A stretch of DNA of 23,688 nt from contig UQEF01000040.1 in assembly GCA_900540045.1 (NCBI GenBank), forward strand, positions 1 to 23,688. The letters run 5' to 3'. Positions 17,775 to 23,688 of this stretch are shown here, piece by piece (within the stretch, counting starts at the first letter, position 1; each line of letters begins with the position of its first letter). This DNA comes from an uncultured Eubacteriales bacterium (lineage in GTDB: Bacteria; Bacillota; Clostridia; Christensenellales; Aristaeellaceae). A model generated the notes under the pieces. That model did no database searches. It saw nothing but the letters and a program-made list of their open reading frames with translations, and was not told where the DNA came from. A program made the position numbers and the translations under genes.

Positions 17775-18722
17775 TCAATAGATGGTGTTGCTGGGATCGA
17801 TGTACTCGTCCACGTTGGTGGCATCCACGATCTGAGAGGGGATGACCTTCACGGCGTCAACGGTCTCGCCGCCGAGCACGCTCAGGGCCACATCCAGGCA
17901 GTCCTTGATCATCAGGGGGCTGTAGAGCGCGGAGCAGGCATGGATTTCATCGGCCTTTTCCTTGATGATGTTGAAGTATTCCTGGCATCCGCCGCCGCCG
18001 GTGATGGCCTTGATGTCGGTGCGGCCGGCATCCTCGATGGCCTGCAGGGCGCCGATAGAGGTTTCGTCGTCGAGGCTGTAGACAGCGTCGATCTGAGGAT
18101 TGGCGGTCAGGATGTCCGCCATGTCCTTCAGGCCGTCCTCACGGGTGAAGGCGGTGGCGTACTCGATGATCTCCACGTCGGGAGCGATTTCAGCCATGGT
18201 ATCGGTGAAGCCCTTCATGCGCAGCTCGGACACGGAGCCGGAGGTAGGCACGGGCAGGGCCACGACGGTGCCGGTGGTGCCGATCTTCTCGACGATGTAG
18301 TTGGCGCTGGCAACGCCCATGCTCTCGTTATCGCCGGTCACCTTGTAGATGCCCTCGGCGGGAATGTCCATATCGAAGGCCACGACGGTGATGCCCTGAT
18401 CGATCGCGTTCTGGGCAGCCACTTCCATGCCGGTCCACTGGGGAGCGACCACGATGGCCTGAGCGCCCCAGAGGATGACTTCGTCAAACTGGGCGGTCAT
18501 TTCTTCGGCATTGCTGGAGGTGAGGAGCTTGTACTCGATGGTGCCGGCGGCCTCCAGCTCCTTGCAGTACTGCTCGGCGTTGTAGGTGATGCCGCCCACC
18601 CAGCCGTGGGTCACGGCGGGCACGAGCACACCGATCTTATACTTGGTGGTTTCAGCGGTCGCCATGGTGACCATGCCGAGGCACAGTGCCAGGGCCAGAA
18701 CGATGGCCAAAAGCTTTTTCAT
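17775..18722 (-). CDS. ribose-type ABC transporter substrate-binding protein
   Basis: A 315-residue Peripla_BP_4 family protein that binds the sugar outside the membrane. It has an N-terminal signal peptide (MKKLLAIVLALALCLG and on), with a probable type I cleavage after ATA at 23. The mature part starts with YKIGVLVPAVTHGWVGGITYNAE. GAQAIVVAPQWTGMEVAAQNAIDQGITVVAFDMD and the late AVYSLDDETSIGALQAIEDAG region are typical of ribose, galactose and autoinducer-2 type binders. Position 14 is a Cys, but the preceding LAL does not make a lipobox, which is unusual for a monoderm binding protein. The ATG at 18720-18722 has GGAGG 8 bases upstream; an earlier in-frame ATG is less well placed. First gene of the operon. 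Confidence 0.94.
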   Translation of the reverse strand: MKKLLAIVLALALCLGMVTMATAETTKYKIGVLVPAVTHGWVGGITYNAEQYCKELEAAGTIEYKLLTSSNAEEMTAQFDEVILWGAQAIVVAPQWTGMEVAAQNAIDQGITVVAFDMDIPAEGIYKVTGDNESMGVASANYIVEKIGTTGTVVALPVPTSGSVSELRMKGFTDTMAEIAPDVEIIEYATAFTREDGLKDMADILTANPQIDAVYSLDDETSIGALQAIEDAGRTDIKAITGGGGCQEYFNIIKEKADEIHACSALYSPLMIKDCLDVALSVLGGETVDAVKVIPSQIVDATNVDEYIDPSNTIY

Positions 18723-18828
18723 GATGGTTTCCTCCATTTCATGATTTGTCCTCCCTCAGGGAGGGCTACGCAAAGGACGGACGTATGGCTGTACTTGCTG
18801 TATGCGCCTGTCCCTTTGTTGTAAGTGT

Positions 18829-18857
18829 ATGATAGCATGTAAATTTTCACATGTCAA
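18829..18857 (-). promoter_or_regulatory. promoter of the ABC transporter/sugar catabolism operon
   Basis: On the minus strand TTGACA (18852-18857), 17 bases, TATCAT (18829-18834). The whole 369-base gap 18723-19091 between the divergent genes holds this promoter, the LacI-gene promoter, the repeats listed separately and AT-rich filler; I see no small gene in it. Confidence 0.86.
18836..18853. promoter_or_regulatory. candidate operator in the operon promoter, with related ATGTAAA/TTTACAT repeats
   Basis: CATGT-N8-ACATG (18836-18853) is a perfect 5-bp inverted repeat that fills the spacer between -35 and -10 and reaches into the -35 box. The core ATGTAAATTT (18837-18846) recurs inverted as AAATTTACAT at 18879-18888, and TTTACAT occurs again at 18996-19002 over the regulator's own -35. 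The location suits repression by the divergently encoded LacI protein; binding is inferred. Confidence 0.5.
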
Positions 18858-18995
18858 TTCAGAGCTAAAAGTTTTCATAAATTTACATTCATTTGTACAA
18901 CCGTCATAATGCTTTTATAAATCAGATTTTTAGCAGTTTTTTCTACTATGAGCCCCACCTCAAAAAAGAAAAGTTACATTATCAAACAGCTGTCG

Positions 18996-19029
18996 TTTAC
19001 ATTTCCCCGTCGTCTATGCTATAATAGAC
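18996..19029 (+). promoter_or_regulatory. promoter of the LacI-family regulator, with inverted repeat
   Basis: TTTACA (18996-19001), 18 bases, TATAAT (19020-19025) preceded by TGC, an extended -10. GTCTAT (19012-19017) and ATAGAC (19024-19029) form a perfect 6-bp inverted repeat around the -10, a possible autoregulatory site. Confidence 0.75.
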
Positions 19030-19091
19030 CAAGAAGCGGCAATTTCACAACGCAGGGCCAGGCCTTGTGCGGAAAGGAGGCGGGACGGAGC

Positions 19092-20093
19092 ATGAAACGA
19101 AAGAGCAGCGAGCCCACCATCTCTCAGGTGGCCGCCATGGCGGGCGTATCCATCGCCACCGTTTCGCGCGTGCTCAACGACCCGTCCAAGGTGCGCCCCA
19201 CCACGGTGGAAAAGGTAAGCGCCGCCATTGACACCCTGGCCTATCCACGCCCCCAGCCCGCCACAGATCTGCGCAACCGGCTTATCGTGGTGGTGCTGCC
19301 CAACCTGGACAACCCCTTCTATTCCAAAATCATCAAGGGGATTCAGGTATCGGCCAAAGGGCACGGGCTGGAGGTTCTGCTCTATGCCGAAGGAAATGTA
19401 GACGCCCATTCGCGCCGCCTTCTGGATATGCTGGCCATGATTCAGGCCCGGGGGCTGATCCTCCTCTCCCCCGTCAACCGCCTGGACGTGCTCAACGAGC
19501 TGGCGGGCGCCCTTCCGCTGGTGCAGTGCGCAGAATATAATGAAGAAAGCGCTTTGCCCTATGTGGGCGTGGATGACTTCGCCGCAGCGCGCAACGCCAC
19601 CGAAACCCTGATCCGGCGTGGGCGCCGCCGCATCGCCCTGATCAACGGCCCCGATCGCTACAAATACGCCCGCCACCGCTACCTGGGGTACGCGGACGCG
19701 CTGCGGCATGCGGGCCTGACGGTGGACGGCGCGCTGGTGGCGAACGTGACGGAAATGGGCTTTGACAGCTCGCTGGCCGTGGCGCGGCAGATGCTGCTTG
19801 CCAGCGAGCGGCCGGACGCGATTCTGGCCGCCAGCGACATGTATGCCGCCGCCGTGGTCAAGGCCGCCACCTCCGAGGGCATCCGCATTCCCGACGACCT
19901 GGCGCTGATCGGCTTTGACAACACCTACATCTCCCAAATGAGCCACCCCAGTGTGGCGGCCGTCAGCCTGCCGCGTTTTCAGCTGGGTTATATGGCCTGC
20001 GAGGTATTATCCGAGCGCATCATGAACCCCGCCTCGGACGAGCCGCGCCATTTTCTGCTGGAAACGGAGCTTGTGCTCCGCGATTCCGTATAA
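19092..20093 (+). CDS. LacI-family transcriptional regulator
   Basis: A 333-residue repressor-type protein. The N-terminal helix-turn-helix TISQVAAMAGVSIATVSRVL (9-28) matches the LacI signature and is followed by a sugar-binding core of periplasmic-binding-protein type (LIVVVLPNLDNPFYSKIIKG from 64, ILAASDMYAAAVVKAA, LALIGFDNTYISQ). The hinge YPRPQPATDLRNR departs from the usual YxPNxxARxLR, so its operator contacts may be unusual. The ATG at 19092 is used because AAAGGAGG lies 11 bases before it and the protein then starts normally ahead of the HTH; the frame is open 48 codons earlier, across the promoter. It is divergent from the transport operon and upstream of a TIM-barrel gene on the same strand. 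The likely ligand is the transported substrate or a product. Confidence 0.93.
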   Translation: MKRKSSEPTISQVAAMAGVSIATVSRVLNDPSKVRPTTVEKVSAAIDTLAYPRPQPATDLRNRLIVVVLPNLDNPFYSKIIKGIQVSAKGHGLEVLLYAEGNVDAHSRRLLDMLAMIQARGLILLSPVNRLDVLNELAGALPLVQCAEYNEESALPYVGVDDFAAARNATETLIRRGRRRIALINGPDRYKYARHRYLGYADALRHAGLTVDGALVANVTEMGFDSSLAVARQMLLASERPDAILAASDMYAAAVVKAATSEGIRIPDDLALIGFDNTYISQMSHPSVAAVSLPRFQLGYMACEVLSERIMNPASDEPRHFLLETELVLRDSV

Positions 20094-20135
20094 ATACGAC
20101 CCCGAGCATCGGGAGAACGGGAGGGACTTGTAATT

Positions 20136-21050
20136 ATGAAACTGGGTTTTGTAAGTGCAATTCTGGATGGATGGACATTTGAAGGCATGGTGGATACAGC
20201 TGCGGAGATGGGTTACCAGTGTGTCGAAGTAGCCTGCTGGCCCGCCGGGAAGGCGGAGCGCCGCTACGCAGGCGTCAGCCACATTGACGTGGACGCGCTG
20301 GACGACGAGCAGGTGAACTACATCCACAGCTATCTCAAGGAGCGCGGGGTGGAAATCTCCGCCTTGGCGTACTACCCCAACACCCTGGACGGCGACCTGG
20401 AAAAGCGCGCCGCCGCCGTGGAGCACCTCAAGAAGGTCATCCGTGCCAGCCACCGGCTGGGCGTGAATCTGGTGACCACCTTCATCGGCCGCGACCAGAC
20501 CAAGACCGTGGAGGAGAACCTCGATCTCATGTGCCAGGTCTGGCCGCCTATCCTCAAGTTGGCCGAGGAACTGGGCGTGCGCGTAGCCATTGAAAACTGC
20601 CCCATGCTCTTTGGTCCGGACCAGTGGCCCGGCGGTCAGAACCTGATGACCACCCCGGCAATCTGGCGCAAGGTATTCGAGCGGCTGCCCTCTCCCAACC
20701 TGGGCATCAATTACGATCCCTCGCACTTCGTGTGGCAGATGATGGACTATATCCAGCCCATCTACGAATTTAAGGACAAGATTTTCCATGTCCATTACAA
20801 GGATATCAAGCTCTTCCCCGAGAAGCTGCGCCAGGTGGGCACCATGGCCTATCCGCTGGACTACATGAGCCCCAAGCTGCCCGGCCTGGGCGATGTGGAC
20901 TGGGGCCGCTACGTATCGGCGCTGACCGACATCGGCTACGACGGTTATACCTGCATCGAGGTCGAGGACCGGTCCTTCGAGGGCAGCCGCGAAAGAGTGC
21001 TGGACTCCCTGCGCCTTTCCAAGCGGTACATGGAGCAGTTCGTCATCTGA
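20136..21050 (+). CDS. xylose-isomerase-like TIM-barrel protein (sugar phosphate isomerase/epimerase family)
   Basis: A 304-residue AP-endonuclease-2-like barrel. Metal-ligand candidates are E153 in VAIENCPM, D194 in GINYDPSHF, H218 and H220 in FHVHYKD, and E275 or E277 in CIEVEDR. The N-terminal block CVEVACWPAGKAERRYAGV is characteristic of a widespread subgroup often found beside Gfo/Idh genes; its reaction is, to my knowledge, not firmly established. It shares fold but little sequence with the barrel at 13245-14063, so the locus holds two different barrel enzymes. GGGAGGG lies about 10 bases before the ATG. It starts 42 bases after the LacI gene, with which it is probably co-transcribed, and ends before a strong terminator. 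Confidence 0.9.
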   Translation: MKLGFVSAILDGWTFEGMVDTAAEMGYQCVEVACWPAGKAERRYAGVSHIDVDALDDEQVNYIHSYLKERGVEISALAYYPNTLDGDLEKRAAAVEHLKKVIRASHRLGVNLVTTFIGRDQTKTVEENLDLMCQVWPPILKLAEELGVRVAIENCPMLFGPDQWPGGQNLMTTPAIWRKVFERLPSPNLGINYDPSHFVWQMMDYIQPIYEFKDKIFHVHYKDIKLFPEKLRQVGTMAYPLDYMSPKLPGLGDVDWGRYVSALTDIGYDGYTCIEVEDRSFEGSRERVLDSLRLSKRYMEQFVI

Positions 21051-21063
21051 TTAAAAACAGAAA

Positions 21064-21110
21064 GAGCGGCGCGAGGCGGGAAAGCTCCCGCTTCGTGCCG
21101 TTCTTTTGTT
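21064..21110 (+). terminator. Rho-independent terminator of the regulator/TIM-barrel operon
   Basis: A 17-bp stem, 21064-21080 with 21087-21103, fully paired apart from three G-U wobbles, loop AAAGCT, followed by TTTTGTTT. It begins 13 bases after the stop codon. Confidence 0.93.
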
Positions 21111-21123
21111 TCCGGCTTGCAGT

Positions 21124-21152
21124 TTGCATGTAAATAAACGGCATGGTATAAT
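21124..21152 (+). promoter_or_regulatory. promoter of the DUF6020-like gene
   Basis: TTGCAT (21124-21129), 17 bases, TATAAT (21147-21152), directly after the terminator and 34 bases before the ATG. Confidence 0.85.
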
Positions 21153-21185
21153 CAGGAACAGTCCATTCGATCGGAGGAATTTTCC

Positions 21186-22937
21186 ATGAAGGAAAGCGCC
21201 TTGAACGCGCGCCGGGCAACGTTGTTAAGCGGGCTTTGCGCTTTTTTTGCCGTGTTTCTGCTCTCCTGGCTGACGGGGTTTGACAACACGCGCCGTTTTG
21301 GATGGTTGCCGGCAGCGGCGCTTTTATGGCTGGGAGGTTCCCTTTTCTGGCGCAACCCGGACAGGCGGCTCAAAATCGCTTTTGGCCTCTTTGGCGTCTT
21401 CTTCATGTTGGCCATGGGGCTCGGTCTGCGTCTGGAATTTCACGGCGAAACCGGTCTATGGGGACTCGTGGCAAGCATCGGATTGGGAATTGCCGCCGGT
21501 CCGGCGGCAGGCGGAGCCGCCATCGCGCTCTTTCGCGCAATGTCCCGCCTTTCCAGGCCCTTGCATCTGCGGACAGGCCATGCGTTTTGGATTGTGCTGG
21601 CGCTGCTCATGCTGTGCTGGTTGCCGGTGCTGGTGGCGTATTTCCCCGGCATCACCGGCTACGATATGGATTTTCAGGTCTATCAGATCGTTTCTGGCAA
21701 CTATTCGTCCCATCATCCGCTTCTGCACACGCTGTTTCTGGAGGCATTTTACCGGCTGGGCGCCGCTTTGGGAAGTCCTTCGCTGGGATACGGGCTTCAC
21801 ACGCTCATGCAGGCCCTGCTGTTAGCCTGCTCCATAGCCTATGCCATGGCCTGGCTTTCCTCCATCGGCTGCCCGCGGGGCCTATGGGTTGCCCTTTTGG
21901 TCTTTTTTGCACTCTCTCCGCAGCATGCCATCATGGCCGCCAGCGGAACCAAGGACATTCTCTTTGCCGCCTGTATGCTGACAGCGGCCGTGGAAATCTG
22001 CCGTCTTATCCTTGAGCCGTCCAGACGCAAACGTAAGCGGGTCCTTCTGGCCGACGCCATTCTCATCGCGGCAGCGTGCATGTTTCGCAACAATGCGATA
22101 TATGGCTTTATCGTACTGGTTTTCGTATCTTTTCTGTTTTTCCGCCGGAAACTCGGCAGGCGCGTCCTTGCGGTCATTCTGGCGGGAGCGGTGATAGCCG
22201 AAGGCGGCATGATGGCCCTGTCCGCCGCCACGGGTGCTGCGAATGGCTCGGTAAGGGAGTTGATGAGCATTCCCTGCCAGCAGCTTGCGCGCGTATACGA
22301 TCGCTATGGCCTGTCGATACCGGTGGGATATGAAATTCGTGAAGTGCTGCCCGACGCCGAGAACTATGCGCCGGACCGGGCAGACTTTACCAAGCGCAGC
22401 GCCAAGGTTACAACGCCTGAGCGCATGACGCGGTTTCTCAAGCTGTGGGCACGCGAGGCCCTTCATTTCCCCATTGAATACATCGACGCATTTCTCTTGA
22501 ATACCTGCGGCTTTTGGTATGTAAACGATTTTACTTTTGCCACCACCTATGACGAGGTGGAAGGTTCATATGTTGGATGCATGGTGCTGGGACACAATGC
22601 ATCCACGGGAATCGACGCGCCCTCGCTTCTTCCGGGGCTGCGCGCGCTGTTTGGCGAACTGTTCTCACACAATGGCTATCAGCGCTTTCCCGTGCTGTGG
22701 CTGCTGCTGCACCCGGCCCTTTACACCTGGCTGCTGGGCTTCGTGCTGGCATGGGCCTGGTACTGCCGCAACCGCAGTGCTCTGTTCGCCGGGTGCATGC
22801 TGCTGAGTTATCTGTTTACACTGTTGATGGGACCCTGCGCCATCATCCGGTATCAGTATTATCTGATGCTTGCCGCCCCTGTGCTGCTGGGGCTTCTTTG
22901 CGCGCAGGCGCGCCATACCCCCGTCGGCAAAGCATAG
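21186..22937 (+). CDS. polytopic membrane protein, DUF6020-like (GT-C glycosyltransferase-like fold)
   Basis: A 583-residue membrane protein with about 11-13 hydrophobic segments. A conserved-looking loop after the fourth or fifth segment reads VAYFPGITGYDMDFQVYQIV (150-169), then NYSSHHPLLHTLFLEAFYRLG (172-192). SGTKDILFA (253-261) and MFRNNAIYGF (299-308) follow. A large outside domain lies at about 355-500. The acidic pair D160/D162 and the paired His at 176-177 fit the DUF6020 family and resemble the first-loop acidic motif of GT-C polyprenyl-phosphate-sugar transferases; any transferase activity is inference. The ATG is preceded by GGAGG at 8 bases. It is a separate transcription unit between the sugar locus and secA, with no clear terminator after it (22938-23026 shows only a weak CTGCT/AGCAG hairpin). 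Confidence 0.8.
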   Translation: MKESALNARRATLLSGLCAFFAVFLLSWLTGFDNTRRFGWLPAAALLWLGGSLFWRNPDRRLKIAFGLFGVFFMLAMGLGLRLEFHGETGLWGLVASIGLGIAAGPAAGGAAIALFRAMSRLSRPLHLRTGHAFWIVLALLMLCWLPVLVAYFPGITGYDMDFQVYQIVSGNYSSHHPLLHTLFLEAFYRLGAALGSPSLGYGLHTLMQALLLACSIAYAMAWLSSIGCPRGLWVALLVFFALSPQHAIMAASGTKDILFAACMLTAAVEICRLILEPSRRKRKRVLLADAILIAAACMFRNNAIYGFIVLVFVSFLFFRRKLGRRVLAVILAGAVIAEGGMMALSAATGAANGSVRELMSIPCQQLARVYDRYGLSIPVGYEIREVLPDAENYAPDRADFTKRSAKVTTPERMTRFLKLWAREALHFPIEYIDAFLLNTCGFWYVNDFTFATTYDEVEGSYVGCMVLGHNASTGIDAPSLLPGLRALFGELFSHNGYQRFPVLWLLLHPALYTWLLGFVLAWAWYCRNRSALFAGCMLLSYLFTLLMGPCAIIRYQYYLMLAAPVLLGLLCAQARHTPVGKA

Positions 22938-23026
22938 CGGCACAGGAAAGGCGGGCCGCCGCGCTTCCCCAAACTGCTTGAAAGCAGGAATTTACACCAG
23001 AGCTGCCTCCTGTTGCCTCAATTGCC

Positions 23027-23056
23027 TTGCCCCCTCCCGCCTATCCATGCTATAAT
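23027..23056 (+). promoter_or_regulatory. promoter of secA
   Basis: TTGCCC (23027-23032), 18 bases, TATAAT (23051-23056) with a TGC extended -10. The predicted start near 23063 is just before the leader hairpin. Confidence 0.78.
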
Positions 23057-23068
23057 ATAGGATGAGTT

Positions 23069-23089
23069 ATGATGCGCTTGACGCATCAT
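23069..23089 (+). promoter_or_regulatory. stem-loop at the 5' end of the secA leader
   Basis: ATGATGCG (23069-23076) and CGCATCAT (23082-23089) form a perfect 8-bp stem with loop CTTGA, a few bases after the predicted transcription start and 9 bases before the ribosome site. It could stabilise the mRNA or tune translation. It contains no T-tract, so it is not a terminator. Confidence 0.6.
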
Positions 23090-23115
23090 CGCCATAAGTA
23101 AGGAGACTTACCGCC

Positions 23116-23688
23116 TTGGGAATGATGGAAGTATTCAAGAAGCTGCTTGGCCAGAGCAATGAAGCCGAGGTCAGGCGCCTGCAAAAGATTGCCGACCAGG
23201 TGCTGGCCAGGGAGGCCGAATATCGCGCGCTGACCGACGAGCAGCTCCAGGCCAAGACGCCGGAGTTCAAGCAGCGCCTCAAAGCCGGCGAAACGCTGGA
23301 CGATATTCTGCCCGACGCCTTTGCCGCCTGCCGCGAAGCCGCGGATCGCACCGTGGGCATGCGTCCCTATCCGGTGCAGGTGATTGGCGGCGTATGTCTG
23401 CATCAGGGCCGCATCGCGGAGATGAAGACCGGCGAGGGCAAAACCCTGGTGGCCACCCTGCCCGCCTACTTAAACGCCCTGACCGGCGAGGGCGTCCACA
23501 TCGTCACCGTCAACGACTACCTGGCCCGCCGCGACAGCGAGTGGATGGGCAAGATCTACAAGTTCATGGGCCTCACCGTGGGCCTGATCGTGCACGACCT
23601 GGACAATGCCCAGCGCCGCGCCGCCTATGCCTGCGACATCACCTACGGCACCAACAACGAGATGGGCTTTGACTACCTGCGCGACAAC
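23116..23688 (+). CDS. secA: preprotein translocase ATPase SecA, N-terminal 191 codons, cut by window edge
   Basis: SecA is the motor that pushes unfolded proteins through SecYEG. The visible part shows the N-terminal helix ([20 protein letters not shown]), the [11 protein letters not shown] block, Walker A in [20 protein letters not shown], the [14 protein letters not shown] motif and [16 protein letters not shown], where the window ends. AAGGAG (23100-23105) lies 10 bases before a TTG at 23116 but 16 bases before the first ATG at 23122, so I use the TTG start (product begins MGMMEVFKK); the ATGs at 23122 or 23125 remain possible. The gene stays in frame to the last base, with no sign of damage. 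Confidence 0.96.
   Translation, partial: MGMMEVFKKLLGQSNEAEVRRLQKIADQVLAREAEYRALTDEQLQAKTPEFKQRLKAGETLDDILPDAFAACREAADRTVGMRPYPVQVIGGVCLHQGRIAEMKTGEGKTLVATLPAYLNALTGEGVHIVTVNDYLARRDSEWMGKIYKFMGLTVGLIVHDLDNAQRRAAYACDITYGTNNEMGFDYLRDN

Noticed and set aside
22970..22995. Terminator after the DUF6020-like gene
   Set aside because: The CTGCT/AGCAG hairpin is only 5 bp and has no T-tract.

Overview
The window is high-GC DNA (about 60% by eye) from what looks like an anaerobic, probably spore-forming Clostridia-type Firmicute. The evidence is a CwlD-type cortex amidase, Mini-III RNase next to ThyX, a DUF421/DUF4363 membrane pair with a BofC-like gene, a one-chain pyruvate:ferredoxin oxidoreductase, strong AGGAGG ribosome sites and sigma-A-like promoters. 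The exact lineage cannot be fixed from the sequence. High third-position GC produces very long antisense open frames (up to about 1280 codons), which were discarded.

Left part (1-6400, minus strand). Reading in the direction of transcription from the right: a cytoplasmic glycoside hydrolase family 2 enzyme; a BofC-like membrane-anchored protein; DUF421 (YetF family) and DUF4363 proteins; a 420-base intergenic region; then cwlD, mrnC, thyX and a short basic reading frame cut by the window edge. The intergenic region holds a cluster of DnaA-box-like 9-mers woven into a symmetrical hairpin that can also act as a terminator.

Middle (6400-12200, minus strand). Three single-gene units, each with its own promoter and a candidate terminator: an ASKHA/ROK-like sugar kinase homologue with an N-terminal extension, a proline-rich tail-anchored orphan protein, and pyruvate:ferredoxin oxidoreductase (nifJ) behind a perfect TTGACA-N17-TATAAT promoter.

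Right-centre (12200-21110). A divergent carbohydrate locus. On the minus strand lie a periplasmic-binding-type protein, an ABC ATPase and a permease of the ribose type (CUT2), then a Gfo/Idh/MocA dehydrogenase, a xylose-isomerase-like TIM barrel, and a second Gfo/Idh/MocA dehydrogenase. On the plus strand lie a LacI-family regulator and a second xylose-isomerase-like TIM barrel, closed by a strong terminator. The likely flow is import of an unphosphorylated sugar, cyclitol or glycoside, NAD-dependent oxidation to a keto form, and isomerisation, dehydration or elimination by the TIM barrels. No kinase, aldolase or glycosidase lies inside the cluster. Inositol-type catabolism and 3-keto-glycoside chemistry both fit; the substrate is unknown. 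The divergent promoter region carries ATGTAAA/TTTACAT repeats suited to control by the LacI protein.

Right end (21110-23688, plus strand). A polytopic membrane protein resembling the DUF6020 family, then the beginning of secA, which is cut by the window edge.

No tRNA, rRNA, CRISPR array, insertion sequence or prophage gene was recognised. The most interesting points are the DnaA-box-like cluster at 2492-2657 and the kinase-less oxidoreductase/TIM-barrel sugar locus.
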